From Rhodospirillales bacterium 24-66-33 (lineage in GTDB: Bacteria > Pseudomonadota > Alphaproteobacteria > Reyranellales > Reyranellaceae), in assembly GCA_002281855.1 (NCBI GenBank), contig NCHQ01000001.1, positions 1 to 64,000 of the forward strand: 64,000 bases of DNA, written 5' to 3'. Of the stretch, positions 39,546-48,559 are shown one piece after another; the stretch's first letter is position 1, and every line of letters starts with the position of its first letter. The notes below the pieces were generated by a model. The model worked only from the letters and a program-made list of their open reading frames with translations, ran no database searches and was not told the origin of the DNA. Made by a program: the position numbers and the translations under genes.

Positions 39546-41303
39546 GTGCATCACGAAGCGACGTTGATTGCCACCATTGCCATCGCCTTCGTGCTCGCGT
39601 TCGGCTTCGGCTATGTCGCCGACCGGCTGAGGCTGCCGCCGCTGGTCGGCTATCTGGTCGCCGGGATCCTGATCGGTCCCTACACGCCGGGCTTCGTGGC
39701 GGATGCCGGGCTCTCGTCGCAGCTCGCCGAAGTGGGCGTCATCCTGCTGATGTTCGGCGTCGGCCTGCACTTCTCCACGTCGGATCTCCTGGCCGTCAAA
39801 GGCATCGCCATACCGGGCGCGATCGGACAGATCGTGCTGGCGACCCTGCTCGGCATCGGCCTCTGTTCGCTGTGGGGCTGGAGCGTCGGCACGGGTCTGG
39901 TGATCGGCTTGAGCCTGTCGGTCGCCAGCACGGTGGTGCTGCTGAAGGCGCTGGAGGAGCGCAACATGGTCGACAGTCCCAACGGAAGGGTCGCCGTGGG
40001 CTGGCTGATCGTCGAGGATCTCGCGATGGTGCTGGCGCTGGTGCTGCTGCCGGCCTTCGCCGAGATGCTGGGCGGCAAGCCGATCCAGGGTCATGTCCCG
40101 TCGGACATGCCGATCGCCCTGGAACTGGTCGTCACCCTGTCCAAGGTCGCGGCCTTCGCCGCCATCGCCATCCTGATCGGCCCGAAGGTGGTGCCGTGGA
40201 TGCTGGCCCGTGTCGCCCGCACCGGCTCGCGTGAGCTGTTCACGCTGTCCGTCCTTGCGGTTGCGCTGGGCATTGCCTACGGCTCGGCGCACATCTTCGG
40301 CGTTTCGTTTGCGCTGGGTGCCTTCTTCGCGGGCGTGGTGCTGAGCGAATCCTCGTTCAGCCACAAGGCGGCCGCCGACTCGCTGCCGTTGCAGGACGCC
40401 TTCTCGGTCCTGTTCTTCGTCTCGGTCGGCATGCTGTTCGATCCGACCATCCTCTACCGCTCGCCCGGCGCCGTTCTGTCGGTGCTGGCGCTGATCATCT
40501 TCGGCAAGTCGCTGATCGCCTTCGCCATCATCATGCTGTTGCGCTACCCGATCGGCACCGGCCTCGTCGTGTCGGCCAGCCTGGCGCAGATCGGCGAGTT
40601 CTCCTTCATCCTGATCGCGCTCGGCATCTCGGCCGGTCTGGTGCCGAACGAGGGCCGGGATCTCGTGGTCGGCGGCGCGCTGTTCTCGATCATGCTGAAC
40701 CCTCTGGTCTTCCATGCCGTGGGGCTGCTGCAGAAGCGCGTCGCCCGGCCGGCCGGCACCGCCTTCTACGGCCAGCGTCACTACGAAGCGCTGGGTCGCC
40801 AGCTCGCGATCATCAAGGCTCGCCAGGATGAGCGGTCGAAGGCCCACGATCTCAAGCTGAACAGCCTGCTCGAGTTGTTCCCGATGCTCCAGCTGGTCGA
40901 GCGGCAGGATCAGGAATCGCTGCTGCTGATGTTCCGCCCGAAATCGGCCTCACCGGGCGACCGGGTGATCCGCGCCGGCGACCGCGCCGACGGCATGTAC
41001 TTCATCTCCTCGGGCGCCGTCGAAGTGCATGTCGCCGACCGGGTCTTCCGCCTCGAGGCCGGCGCCTATTTCGGCGAGATGGCCCTGCTGACCGGCGAGC
41101 GCCGTACCGCCGACGTGATCGCCGTCGATTTCTGCCAGTTCCTCGTGCTCGACCGGCGCGACTTCAACCAGTTCATGGCGCGCCATCCCGGCGTCCGCGC
41201 CGCCGTCGCCAGCATCGCCGAGGAGCGCCAGGCGATGAACCTCGCGCCGCCGCAGTCGGACAGACATGACGCGCCCGTGGAGTCGAGCGACGTCCGCACC
41301 TGA
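39546..41303 (+). CDS. Kef-type cation/proton antiporter with C-terminal cyclic-nucleotide-binding domain
   Basis: This 585-residue CPA2-family antiporter has about twelve membrane segments (residues 8-400), with LPPLVGYLVAGILIGPYTPG near residue 29, GVILLMFGVGLHFS near residue 63 and GRVAVGWLIVEDLAM near residue 148, all typical of KefB/YbaL proteins. In place of the usual RCK/TrkA-N domain, residues 465-560 form a cyclic-nucleotide-binding-like domain with GAYFGEMALLTGERRTADV, keeping the phosphate-binding FGE and Arg. It starts with GTG 39546. Gating of K+/H+ exchange by cAMP or cGMP is inference. Confidence 0.85.
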   Translation: MHHEATLIATIAIAFVLAFGFGYVADRLRLPPLVGYLVAGILIGPYTPGFVADAGLSSQLAEVGVILLMFGVGLHFSTSDLLAVKGIAIPGAIGQIVLATLLGIGLCSLWGWSVGTGLVIGLSLSVASTVVLLKALEERNMVDSPNGRVAVGWLIVEDLAMVLALVLLPAFAEMLGGKPIQGHVPSDMPIALELVVTLSKVAAFAAIAILIGPKVVPWMLARVARTGSRELFTLSVLAVALGIAYGSAHIFGVSFALGAFFAGVVLSESSFSHKAAADSLPLQDAFSVLFFVSVGMLFDPTILYRSPGAVLSVLALIIFGKSLIAFAIIMLLRYPIGTGLVVSASLAQIGEFSFILIALGISAGLVPNEGRDLVVGGALFSIMLNPLVFHAVGLLQKRVARPAGTAFYGQRHYEALGRQLAIIKARQDERSKAHDLKLNSLLELFPMLQLVERQDQESLLLMFRPKSASPGDRVIRAGDRADGMYFISSGAVEVHVADRVFRLEAGAYFGEMALLTGERRTADVIAVDFCQFLVLDRRDFNQFMARHPGVRAAVASIAEERQAMNLAPPQSDRHDAPVESSDVRT

Positions 41304-41312
41304 GACCGCCGA

Positions 41313-41993
41313 TCAGCCGTTGCCGGTGATGCGTATCACGAGGTTGACCAGCCAGCCGACGGGCTCGCTGAGGACCCAGCCGATGACGTTGAGGTCGATG
41401 CCGAGCTGGTTGCCGATCAGCGGCAGGATGAAGATGAGGCCGAGCAGGAGGGGCATGCCGTAGGGCTCGAGCCGCGCCAGCGGCAGGGCGAGACTGTCCG
41501 GCAGCAGCCCGACGGCGACGCGCCCGCCGTCCAGCGGCGGCAGCGGGATCATGTTGAACACCGCGAGCAGCACGTTGATCAGGATGGCATTCTCGATGTT
41601 GCGGATCGCCCAGGCGGCGGCGTCCGGCGGCAGGAGGATCGCGAGATGCGCCAGCAGGCCCGCCGCCAGCGCCATGGCCACGTTCGTGGCCGGCCCGGCG
41701 GCGGCGACCCACACCATGTCGCGCTTGGGATTGTTCAGCGCCCGGAAGTTCACCGGCACCGGCTTGGCGTAGCCGAACAGGAAGGGTGCGCGCAGGAAGA
41801 TCAGCAGGCCCGGCAGCAGGATCGTGCCGACCGGGTCGATGTGCTTGAAGGGGTTGAGCGTCACGCGCCCGAGCTGCCAGGCGGTCTTGTCGCCGAAGCG
41901 CAGGGCGACGAAGCCGTGCGCGGCCTCGTGCAGCGTGATCGCGAGGAGGGCCGGGATCACCCAGGTGGAGATGGTGTAGATCGTCTCGCTCAC
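41313..41993 (-). CDS. Site-2 protease family protein (M50)
   Basis: This 226-residue intramembrane metalloprotease has the zinc motif LHEAAHGF near residues 22-29 (HExxH) and the second metal motif NMIPLPPLDGGRVA near residues 153-166. It belongs to the small rhomboid-like M50 group without PDZ domains. GTG 41993 has AGGTGG 7 nt upstream. Longer frames exist but lack support. It could process an anti-sigma factor, for example the one at 37620, but there is no direct evidence. Confidence 0.87.
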   Translation of the reverse strand: MSETIYTISTWVIPALLAITLHEAAHGFVALRFGDKTAWQLGRVTLNPFKHIDPVGTILLPGLLIFLRAPFLFGYAKPVPVNFRALNNPKRDMVWVAAAGPATNVAMALAAGLLAHLAILLPPDAAAWAIRNIENAILINVLLAVFNMIPLPPLDGGRVAVGLLPDSLALPLARLEPYGMPLLLGLIFILPLIGNQLGIDLNVIGWVLSEPVGWLVNLVIRITGNG

Positions 41994-42042
41994 GTGCAAT
42001 CCACCTGTTGTGTCCGATCTTGCTTGGTTTACGGTCCGGTCG

Positions 42043-42882
42043 ATGATCGCAAGGCTGATGGTCCTGCTGCTTGTCCTGCTCTGCGCGACGCCCGCGTTGG
42101 CGCAGCAGAACGTCCGCGTTCCCGTAGAGCAAGGGGGCCGTACGGTCCAGTTGTCGGCGCAGCTCTTCCGGCCGGCCAAGGCGACGGCTCCGCTGCCGGC
42201 GGCCGCGCTGTTCCATGGCTGCGGCGGGCCGGGCCAGAACACGGCGCGTATGGCTGGGCTGCTCGCCTCCTGGGGCTATGCCGCGCTGGTGGTGGACAGT
42301 TTCTCGGCACGCGGCCTGAAGGACGTCTGCGGCCGCAATTGGCCGACTGAGGCCGCGGCGGAGGCGCGGGCCGGCGACATCGATGCGACGCTCGCCTGGC
42401 TCGCGAAGCAGCCCGGCATCGACCCGCGGCGGCTGGCCTACATGGGCTATTCCTACGGCGGCGGCGTCGCGCTGCTGCGCGCGCTCTCGGGCCGGCCCGA
42501 GGACCGGACGCCGGCCGTGGCCCGCGCCGTCGTGCTGGTCTATCCTGACTGCGCGCTGGCCGATGCGCTGGGGCCGCGCCTCGCGGTGCGCCAGCCCACT
42601 TTCTTCGCCATGGGGGCGCTCGACGACTGGACGCCGGTCTCGCAGTGCCGCGCGGTGCTGGAGCGTGTCGTGCGCGGCCGGGAGCTGATCGACACAAAAG
42701 TTTACGAAAACGCTCATCACAGCTTCGATGCACTGGGCCTGCCGGTGCGCTATCTCGATGGCGTTGGCAACCGCAGCAAGCCCGGCGGGTGCTGCGGAGC
42801 GCATTACGGCGCCCACGAACCCGCCTGGAAGCAGTTCGTGGTCGACGTAAAGGCGTTCCTGGAGAAGGCACTGAAGCCGTAG
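42043..42882 (+). CDS. Exported dienelactone-hydrolase-like protein
   Basis: This 279-residue alpha/beta hydrolase has a signal peptide (MIARLMVLLLVLLCATPALA, then QQN), an oxyanion HGCGGPG, a Ser nucleophile in MGYSYGGGVALL (about residue 141), an Asp in GALDDWTPV and a His in NAHHSFDA. It also has four or more cysteines near the C-terminus and centre, perhaps in disulfides. Ser instead of Cys separates it from true dienelactone hydrolases. ATG 42043 begins the signal. The porin gene starts 20 nt after it. Confidence 0.82.
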   Translation: MIARLMVLLLVLLCATPALAQQNVRVPVEQGGRTVQLSAQLFRPAKATAPLPAAALFHGCGGPGQNTARMAGLLASWGYAALVVDSFSARGLKDVCGRNWPTEAAAEARAGDIDATLAWLAKQPGIDPRRLAYMGYSYGGGVALLRALSGRPEDRTPAVARAVVLVYPDCALADALGPRLAVRQPTFFAMGALDDWTPVSQCRAVLERVVRGRELIDTKVYENAHHSFDALGLPVRYLDGVGNRSKPGGCCGAHYGAHEPAWKQFVVDVKAFLEKALKP

Positions 42883-42902
42883 AGCGGACCGGCAGGAGCG
42901 GC

Positions 42903-44165
42903 ATGCGTTCGACGATTTGGATTGGTGGTCTGGTCGCCCTGTTCCTGCCGTTTGCGGCAGCGGACGCCCAGCAGGCGGCCGACGACGACGACGACGACGA
43001 CGATGGCGTGCGCCATGTCGGCAAGATCCACAACAGATTGCGCGCGGCCGAGGCGCGCGAGCAGTACTTCCTGGAACAACCCTTCGACGACGCTGCCCGG
43101 CGCTATGCCCAGGCGAAGGAGCGGATCCAGGACGCGACCGGCATCTCCTATTCGATGACCTCGTCGGTGCTGAGCCAGTGGGGCTCGCCGGGCAGGGATT
43201 ACGGCGCGGTGCAGGCCCAGTTCTCGCCGGCGGTGAACTGGAAGATGTTCGACGATCCCGGGATCGGCGCCGGTTCCTTCCAGTTCGCCTACCTCGCGAC
43301 GCAATACTGGTCAGGCCAGACGGGCACCACCCTGCAGAACCGGCTGAACCTCAACAGTCAGGTCAACGACTATCCGGACAACCAGCTCACCTTCGCGCAG
43401 GTGAGCTACACGCACGATTTCCCGGGCGAGTTCTTGTCGCTGACGGTGGGGCAGTTTCCCTTCTCGAATTTCGACAGCAATGCCTATTCCAACAACGAGC
43501 AGGTCAACTTCATCGGCTACTCGCTGGCCCAGAACGGCAGCCAGAACTATTCGCAGGGCAGTCTCGGTGCCTACGTCCAGATCAACCCGACCGAGGAGCT
43601 GACCTTTGCCGTGGGTTTTCAGGACGCCAACAATGTCCTGGCCTCCAACTACATCCAGTTCAACACGGTGGGGCAGGGCCAGTATTCCTGGTTCCTCTAC
43701 GGCGCCTGGTCACCGACGTTCGGCAAACTCGGCCAGGGCAGCTACTCGCTGCTCTACTACAACCTGCCCAGCGTCGAGATGCAGCCTCAGGCCAGCTCCG
43801 GCCTCTCGTTCAGCGCCTCGCAGCCTTTCGGCGAGAAGTGGGGCGTGTTCCTGCGCGCCAACACCGTCTGGAATTCCAGCCAGCCCATCCAGTCTTCGAT
43901 CGCGGGCGGCGCGGTCTACAACAACCCGCTGGGCCGCGCGCCGCTCGACCAGATCGGCCTGGGGATCGCGTGGAACAGGGTCAACCAGACGCTCTATGCC
44001 GACACCTATGTGAACCCCAGCGAGACGATGGTCGAACTCTACTGGTCGTGGTCGATCCGACACCTCTTGATCACCCCGGACGTTCAGCTCTATTTCCAGC
44101 CGGCCCTGACGCCGACGCAGCAGATGGCGGCGGTCTTCTCGCTGCGCCTGACGGTGCTGTTCTAG
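42903..44165 (+). CDS. OprB-family carbohydrate-selective porin
   Basis: This 420-residue outer-membrane protein has a signal peptide (residues 1-22, DAQQ after cleavage), then an acidic run of eight Asp encoded by seven GAC and one GAT codons (42981-43004). The remainder is rich in aromatic and alternating beta-strand sequence and ends with the outer-membrane signature RLTVLF (terminal Phe). The body (SYTHDFPGEFLSLTVGQFPF, NVLASNYIQFNTVGQG) fits the OprB porin family. The substrate is not identifiable. Confidence 0.8.
   Translation: MRSTIWIGGLVALFLPFAAADAQQAADDDDDDDDGVRHVGKIHNRLRAAEAREQYFLEQPFDDAARRYAQAKERIQDATGISYSMTSSVLSQWGSPGRDYGAVQAQFSPAVNWKMFDDPGIGAGSFQFAYLATQYWSGQTGTTLQNRLNLNSQVNDYPDNQLTFAQVSYTHDFPGEFLSLTVGQFPFSNFDSNAYSNNEQVNFIGYSLAQNGSQNYSQGSLGAYVQINPTEELTFAVGFQDANNVLASNYIQFNTVGQGQYSWFLYGAWSPTFGKLGQGSYSLLYYNLPSVEMQPQASSGLSFSASQPFGEKWGVFLRANTVWNSSQPIQSSIAGGAVYNNPLGRAPLDQIGLGIAWNRVNQTLYADTYVNPSETMVELYWSWSIRHLLITPDVQLYFQPALTPTQQMAAVFSLRLTVLF
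42981..43004 (+). repeat. GAC trinucleotide repeat coding for poly-Asp
   Basis: Seven GAC codons and one GAT codon in tandem encode an Asp8 run near the mature N-terminus of the porin-like protein. Such perfect triplet runs can change length by slippage without breaking the frame. Confidence 0.9.
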
Positions 44166-44181
44166 TTGTGGGATCGAGCGG

Positions 44182-44709
44182 ATGGGAAAGACGATCTGGC
44201 ACTGTCACATCGCGATGTCGCTCGACGGCAAGATCGCGCGCGCCGATGGATCGTTCGACTGGCTGGAGCGCTATCCGCCGCAGGAGTTCGGCTTCGACGC
44301 GCTGATGGCGGGCATCGATGCGATCCTGATGGGACGCGACACCTACGACGTCATGCGCGGCTTCGGCGAATGGCCCTATGGCGACAAGCCGACAATCGTC
44401 ATGACCCATCGTCCGCTGGTCGATGCGCCGCGTGCCGTCGAGACGCGCTCGGGCGATCTCGCCGTCGTGGCCGCGGAACTCGAAGCGCGCGGCTATCGAC
44501 GCGTCTGGGTCGAAGGCGGGGCGCAGGTGATTCGCGGCATGATTGCCGCCGGCAAGCTGGACGTGCTGGAGATGGCCATCGTGCCGATCGTGCTGGGAGA
44601 CGGGATTGCGCTCATTGCGCCCGGCACGCCGGAACTGAAACTGACGTTGAAGTCCTGCGCGCCGCGTAGCGGCGGTGCTCTGCACGTCGTCTACGAAACA
44701 ACCCGATAA
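44182..44709 (+). CDS. Dihydrofolate-reductase-fold protein (RibD C-terminal type)
   Basis: This 175-residue protein has the RibD-C/DHFR fold: HCHIAMSLDGKIARADG near residues 7-23, GIDAILMGRDTYD near residues 44-56, VWVEGGAQVIRGMIAAG near residue 115, and a C-terminal VVYETTR. It probably reduces a small heterocycle with NADPH; reductive riboflavin synthesis is not implied because RibD's deaminase domain and neighbours are missing. It starts 16 nt after the porin stop. Confidence 0.84.
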   Translation: MGKTIWHCHIAMSLDGKIARADGSFDWLERYPPQEFGFDALMAGIDAILMGRDTYDVMRGFGEWPYGDKPTIVMTHRPLVDAPRAVETRSGDLAVVAAELEARGYRRVWVEGGAQVIRGMIAAGKLDVLEMAIVPIVLGDGIALIAPGTPELKLTLKSCAPRSGGALHVVYETTR

Positions 44710-44881
44710 AACCATCTGGTGATTGCGCGGACGGAGCGAACCCCGGCGATTGTGCCGGTGGCGTTCGTGTGTTCAACTTTGCCGAAGAGTTCGCCGCTTC
44801 CACTGTGTAACGAAGCGGACGGACCGCCATTCGATCGACGATTGCTGATGCTTTTCCCTGAGACCAGGCGAAGGAGCGGCC
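44710..44881. other. Short intergenic region before the radical SAM gene
   Basis: I see no gene, clear promoter or hairpin here. It likely contains the promoter of the B12-binding radical SAM gene, with GGCGAAGGAG as its ribosome-binding site at the 3' end. Confidence 0.4.
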
Positions 44882-46486
44882 GTGACGATACCGAATGTTC
44901 TCATGATCTTCCCGCGCTTCAATCCGAACTCCTTCTGGAGCCTGCAGGCGGCTTGCGACATCCACGGCGTGCGCTGCCCGGCGCCGCCGCTCGGTCTCAT
45001 CACGCTCGCTGCGCTGCTACCGGGCGACTGGAATATCAGGCTGGTGAATCGCAATGCCGAGGCGCTCGACCCGGCCGACATCGCCTGGGCCGACATGGTG
45101 ATGACCGGCGGGATGCTGCCGCAGCGCGTCGATTCGCTCGAAGTCATCCGGATGGCCCAGGCGCAGGGCAAGCCGGTGGTCGTCGGCGGGCCGGATGCCA
45201 TGTCCAGTCCCGAACTCTTCGAGCATGCCGACTTCCTGGTCGTCGGCGAGGCCGAGGGCGTGATCGGACGGTTCGTCGAGGCGTGGGAGTCGGGTGCCAG
45301 GACCGGGCGCTTCGAGGCCGAGAAGTTCAAGGCCGATATCACGGCGAGCCCGATCCCGCGCTTCGACCTGATCGATTTCAGCCACTACCTCTTCGTCGGC
45401 GTGCAGTTTTCTCGCGGCTGTCCGTTCAACTGCGAGTTCTGCGACATCATCGAGCTGTTCGGCCGCGTGCCGCGCTCGAAGACGGTGCCGCAGATGCTGG
45501 CCGAGCTGCAGGCGCTCCACGATGCCGGCTATCGCGGCCATGTCGATTTCGTCGACGACAATCTCATCGGCAACAAGAAGGCCTTGAAGCAGTTCCTGCC
45601 CGCCCTCGAGGCCTGGCAGAAGAGTACCGGCTATCCCTTCATGTTCTCGACCGAGGCTTCCATCAACCTGGCCGACGACGCCGAGCTCCTCGACATGATG
45701 CGGCGCGCCAACTTCTTCGCCATCTTCGTCGGCATCGAGAGTCCCGATACGGCCACGCTCGTCTCGACGCGCAAGAAGCAGAACACGCGCCGCAGCCTGG
45801 CCGAGAGCGTGCACAGGATCCATGCGGCGGGCATGATGGTGATCGCGGGCTTCATCGTGGGCTTCGACACCGAGGAGCTTCATGTGGCCGCGGAAATGGT
45901 CGAGTGCATCGAGGCCACCTGCATCCCGGTCTGCATGGTCGGCCTGTTGACCGCCTTGCCGACCACGCAGCTCACCCGCCGTCTGGAGAAGGAGGGACGC
46001 CTTCTGCCCTTCTCCGACATGGGCGGCGGCGATCAATGCACCGCAGGGCTCAATTTCGTGACCCGACGGCCGCGCATCGACATCCTGAGGGACTACAAGG
46101 CGATCCTGGAGTCCGTCTATCGGCCGGCCGCATACTTCGAGCGGGTCCGCCGCTCGGGGCTCACCCTGCGGCGGCCGAGCCATCCTGTGACCGCCCGGCC
46201 GGTCGTCTCGCCGCGCGACCGCAATACGCTGCTGCGCCTGATGTGGCGCATGACGGTCAGCCGGCCGGCTCTCGCGCGGCATTTCTGGCGGACCTTCGTC
46301 GACATCGCCCGGCACAATCCTGCGGCCCTCGAGGTCGTGGTCATCCAGCTCATTCTCTACCTGCACCTCGGACCGTTCTCGAAGTCCGTGATCGCCGAGA
46401 TCGACCGGCAGATCGGGGGGCTCGAGCGCGAAGCGCCATTGTCGCCGCAGGACCGCGAGGCTGGCGTTCTGCAGCGGGCCGTGTAA
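44882..46486 (+). CDS. B12-binding domain radical SAM protein (DUF4070-like)
   Basis: This 534-residue enzyme has an N-terminal cobalamin-binding Rossmann domain (PRFNPNSFWSLQAA, PPLGLITLAALLP, VVVGGPDAMSSPE) and a radical SAM domain with FSRGCPFNCEFCDI near residues 178-191 (CxxxCxxC). The C-terminal region with SVYRPAAYFERV resembles DUF4070, found in HpnP-like methylases. It probably adds a methyl group or rearranges an unactivated carbon; the substrate is unknown. GTG 44882 is used after AAGGAG. No hopanoid or antibiotic genes are nearby to guide function. Confidence 0.84.
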   Translation: MTIPNVLMIFPRFNPNSFWSLQAACDIHGVRCPAPPLGLITLAALLPGDWNIRLVNRNAEALDPADIAWADMVMTGGMLPQRVDSLEVIRMAQAQGKPVVVGGPDAMSSPELFEHADFLVVGEAEGVIGRFVEAWESGARTGRFEAEKFKADITASPIPRFDLIDFSHYLFVGVQFSRGCPFNCEFCDIIELFGRVPRSKTVPQMLAELQALHDAGYRGHVDFVDDNLIGNKKALKQFLPALEAWQKSTGYPFMFSTEASINLADDAELLDMMRRANFFAIFVGIESPDTATLVSTRKKQNTRRSLAESVHRIHAAGMMVIAGFIVGFDTEELHVAAEMVECIEATCIPVCMVGLLTALPTTQLTRRLEKEGRLLPFSDMGGGDQCTAGLNFVTRRPRIDILRDYKAILESVYRPAAYFERVRRSGLTLRRPSHPVTARPVVSPRDRNTLLRLMWRMTVSRPALARHFWRTFVDIARHNPAALEVVVIQLILYLHLGPFSKSVIAEIDRQIGGLEREAPLSPQDREAGVLQRAV

Positions 46487-46518
46487 CGTCGCGCGCTTCA
46501 GCAACTTCCGAGGCCGTC

Positions 46519-46935
46519 GTGATCCGCAAAGCAACCAGTGCCGACCGTCCCCGCATTTCGGAAGTGCGTCTCGCTGTCCGCGAGAACCAGCTCAGCGCGG
46601 CCTCCGCGGGCAAGGTCGAGACGACCGCCGACTGGATCTTCGAAAACGCGACCTTCTGGGTCTGGGAAGAGGCGGGCGCCGTGCAGGGCTTCTCGGTCGC
46701 CGATCCGCGCGACGGCACGATCTTCGGCCTCTTCGTCCACCCGGGCTGGGAAGGCCGTGGCCTCGGTCGCGCCCTGCTGCCGCTGGCTTGCGAGGATCTG
46801 CGGGCCGCTGGCTTCGCCGCGGCGACCCTGACGACCGGACCCGGCACGCGGGCCGAACGCTTCTATCGGGAAAACGGCTGGGAGGAGACCGGGCGCCAGG
46901 ACGACGGCGAGATCATCTTCCGGAAGTCCCTGTAA
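46519..46935 (+). CDS. GNAT family N-acetyltransferase
   Basis: This 138-residue GNAT protein has the acetyl-CoA loop GWEGRGLGRALLPLA near residues 76-90 and the final AERFYRENGWEETGR near residues 113-127. It starts with GTG 46519 preceded by GAGG 5 nt upstream; the longer frame is a shadow of the previous gene. It lies 32 nt after the radical SAM gene on the same strand. Its end overlaps the convergent racemase gene by 23 nt. Substrate unknown. Confidence 0.86.
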   Translation: MIRKATSADRPRISEVRLAVRENQLSAASAGKVETTADWIFENATFWVWEEAGAVQGFSVADPRDGTIFGLFVHPGWEGRGLGRALLPLACEDLRAAGFAAATLTTGPGTRAERFYRENGWEETGRQDDGEIIFRKSL

Positions 46936-47623
46936 CGGCGCGCTTCAGTGCCGCGCGCGCCAGCAGCCGCGTCGAGTCGAGCGTCGGCAGCGGCGAGTTG
47001 CCGTCGTTCATGATCAGAGGAATTTCCGTGCAACCCAGCACGACGGCGTCGCAGCCCTTTTCCTTCATGCGTTCCATCACGCGCTGGTAGGCGGCGACGG
47101 CTTGCGGCCTGAACACGCCCTGCACCAGCTCGTCCATGATGATGCGGCTGGTCTCGTCCCGCTCTGCATCGGTCGGGCGAAGCCAGTCGAGCCCTTGCGC
47201 CTCGATCTTCTCCGGGTAGACCTCGCTGTCGATCAGCCAGCGCGTGCCGGTGATGCCGAGCTTCCTGTAGCCGCGCGCCGCCGCTTCGGCGGCGACCACT
47301 TCGGCGATGTGCAGCCACGGCAGCGGTGAGCGCGGCAGCACGTCCTGCATCGCTTGGTGAATGGTGTTGTCGGGACAGATCAGGAAATCCGCACCCGCTC
47401 GCGCAAGCTTGTTGGCCGAAGACAGCATCAGCTCGGCCACGCCAGCCCGGTCGCCGCTGTCGAGGCACGCGACATAGTCGGCCAGCGAATGGGTGTGCAG
47501 CGAGATTTCGGGGTGGGCATGCGGACCCAAGAGGTCCGCGCCCTCGACGCAGATCGTCTTGTAGCAGAGCGCCGCGCCTTCGGCGGAGCAGGCGACGATT
47601 CCGATGTGCTGAGTCATGGTCAT
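46913..47623 (-). CDS. Aspartate/glutamate racemase family protein
   Basis: This 236-residue protein has the two cysteine motifs of the family: DFLICPDNTIHQ near residues 82-93 (Cys about 84) and AVVLGCTEIPLIM near residues 197-209. Its start MTMTQHIGIVACSAEG is typical of the broad-specificity amino-acid racemase group. It should interconvert L- and D-amino acids, perhaps Asp. Its ATG overlaps the xerC stop by 4 nt, so it is in the same operon as DUF484 and xerC. Confidence 0.87.
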   Translation of the reverse strand: MTMTQHIGIVACSAEGAALCYKTICVEGADLLGPHAHPEISLHTHSLADYVACLDSGDRAGVAELMLSSANKLARAGADFLICPDNTIHQAMQDVLPRSPLPWLHIAEVVAAEAAARGYRKLGITGTRWLIDSEVYPEKIEAQGLDWLRPTDAERDETSRIIMDELVQGVFRPQAVAAYQRVMERMKEKGCDAVVLGCTEIPLIMNDGNSPLPTLDSTRLLARAALKRAVTGTSGR

Positions 47624-48552
47624 CCCTTCGCGCGCGGATGGGCGGCGCGATAGACCGCGGCGAGACGGGCGGCGTCGACGTCGGTGTAGCGCTGGGTAGT
47701 CGACAGCGAGGCGTGGCCCAGCAGTTCCTGGATGGTGCGCAGGTCGCCGCCGGCGCCCAGCAGGTGGGTGGCGAAGGAATGGCGCAGCGCGTGCGGCGTC
47801 ACGCTTTCGGCGAGGCCGAGCTCGCGGCGGATCTCGCGCACCCGCTTCTGCACGATGGCCGGATCAAGCGCGCCGCCGCGCGCGCCCATGAAGACGCGGT
47901 CGGCGGGTTTCGCTGCGGCCAGCCACGGGCAGGCGTTGCGATACTTTTCGAGCGCGTGCAGCGCCTGCGGCAGCAGGGGCACCAGCCGGGTCTTGTTGCC
48001 CTTGCCGGTGACGGCGAGCGTGTCGCGGCCGCTCTTCAGCAAGTCGTCGACCTCGGCCTTGCTGAGTGCCAGCGCCTCGCCGATGCGCAGGCCGGCGCCG
48101 TAGAGCAGGATCAGCACGGCGGCGTCGCGCAGGTCGATCCACGGCGCACGCTCCTGGTCGGACTCCGCTGCCAGAAGATCCTCCATGTCGCGCTCGCTCA
48201 GCGCCTTCGGGATCGAGCGCGGCAGCTTGGGCGTCTGGATGATGGCGATGCTCGCATTATGGGCGAGCTTGTTCTTGTCGAGGAAGCGGAAGAAGGAGCG
48301 CACCGAGGAGAAGGCGCGCGCCGTCGAGGAACGCGCCATGCCCTGGCGCGAGCGCTCGGCCAGCCAGGCGCGGAACTCGGCGGGCTTGAGCCGGGCCAGC
48401 GCCGCGAGCGTCGGCGTCTCGCCGAGATAGGTCGCCATGAAGCCGAGGAAGGTGGCGACGTCGTGCTCGTAGGCGATCAGCGTGTGTTCGGCGAGGCGGC
48501 GCTCGCTCTTCAGCCAGTCGCGCCACGCCGCCTGTGCGTCTGCGACACTCAT
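47620..48552 (-). CDS. xerC: Tyrosine recombinase XerC
   Basis: XerC acts with XerD at dif to resolve chromosome dimers. This 310-residue protein has an N-terminal SAM-like core-binding domain (TLIAYEHDVATFLGFM) and a catalytic domain with the Arg in YGAGLRIGEAL, the Lys in TGKGNKTRLVP, His-x-x-Arg in PHALRHSFATHLL, His in ELLGHASLSTTQ and the nucleophilic Tyr in RYTDVD. ATG 48552 gives family length. It lies 7 nt after DUF484, a common alphaproteobacterial pair, and overlaps the racemase start. Confidence 0.95.
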   Translation of the reverse strand: MSVADAQAAWRDWLKSERRLAEHTLIAYEHDVATFLGFMATYLGETPTLAALARLKPAEFRAWLAERSRQGMARSSTARAFSSVRSFFRFLDKNKLAHNASIAIIQTPKLPRSIPKALSERDMEDLLAAESDQERAPWIDLRDAAVLILLYGAGLRIGEALALSKAEVDDLLKSGRDTLAVTGKGNKTRLVPLLPQALHALEKYRNACPWLAAAKPADRVFMGARGGALDPAIVQKRVREIRRELGLAESVTPHALRHSFATHLLGAGGDLRTIQELLGHASLSTTQRYTDVDAARLAAVYRAAHPRAKG

Positions 48553-48559
48553 GTCGAGC

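Noticed and set aside
43531..43550. Second LexA-box-like GAAC repeat
   Set aside because: The spacing is 8 rather than 7 bases and it lies inside the porin coding sequence.
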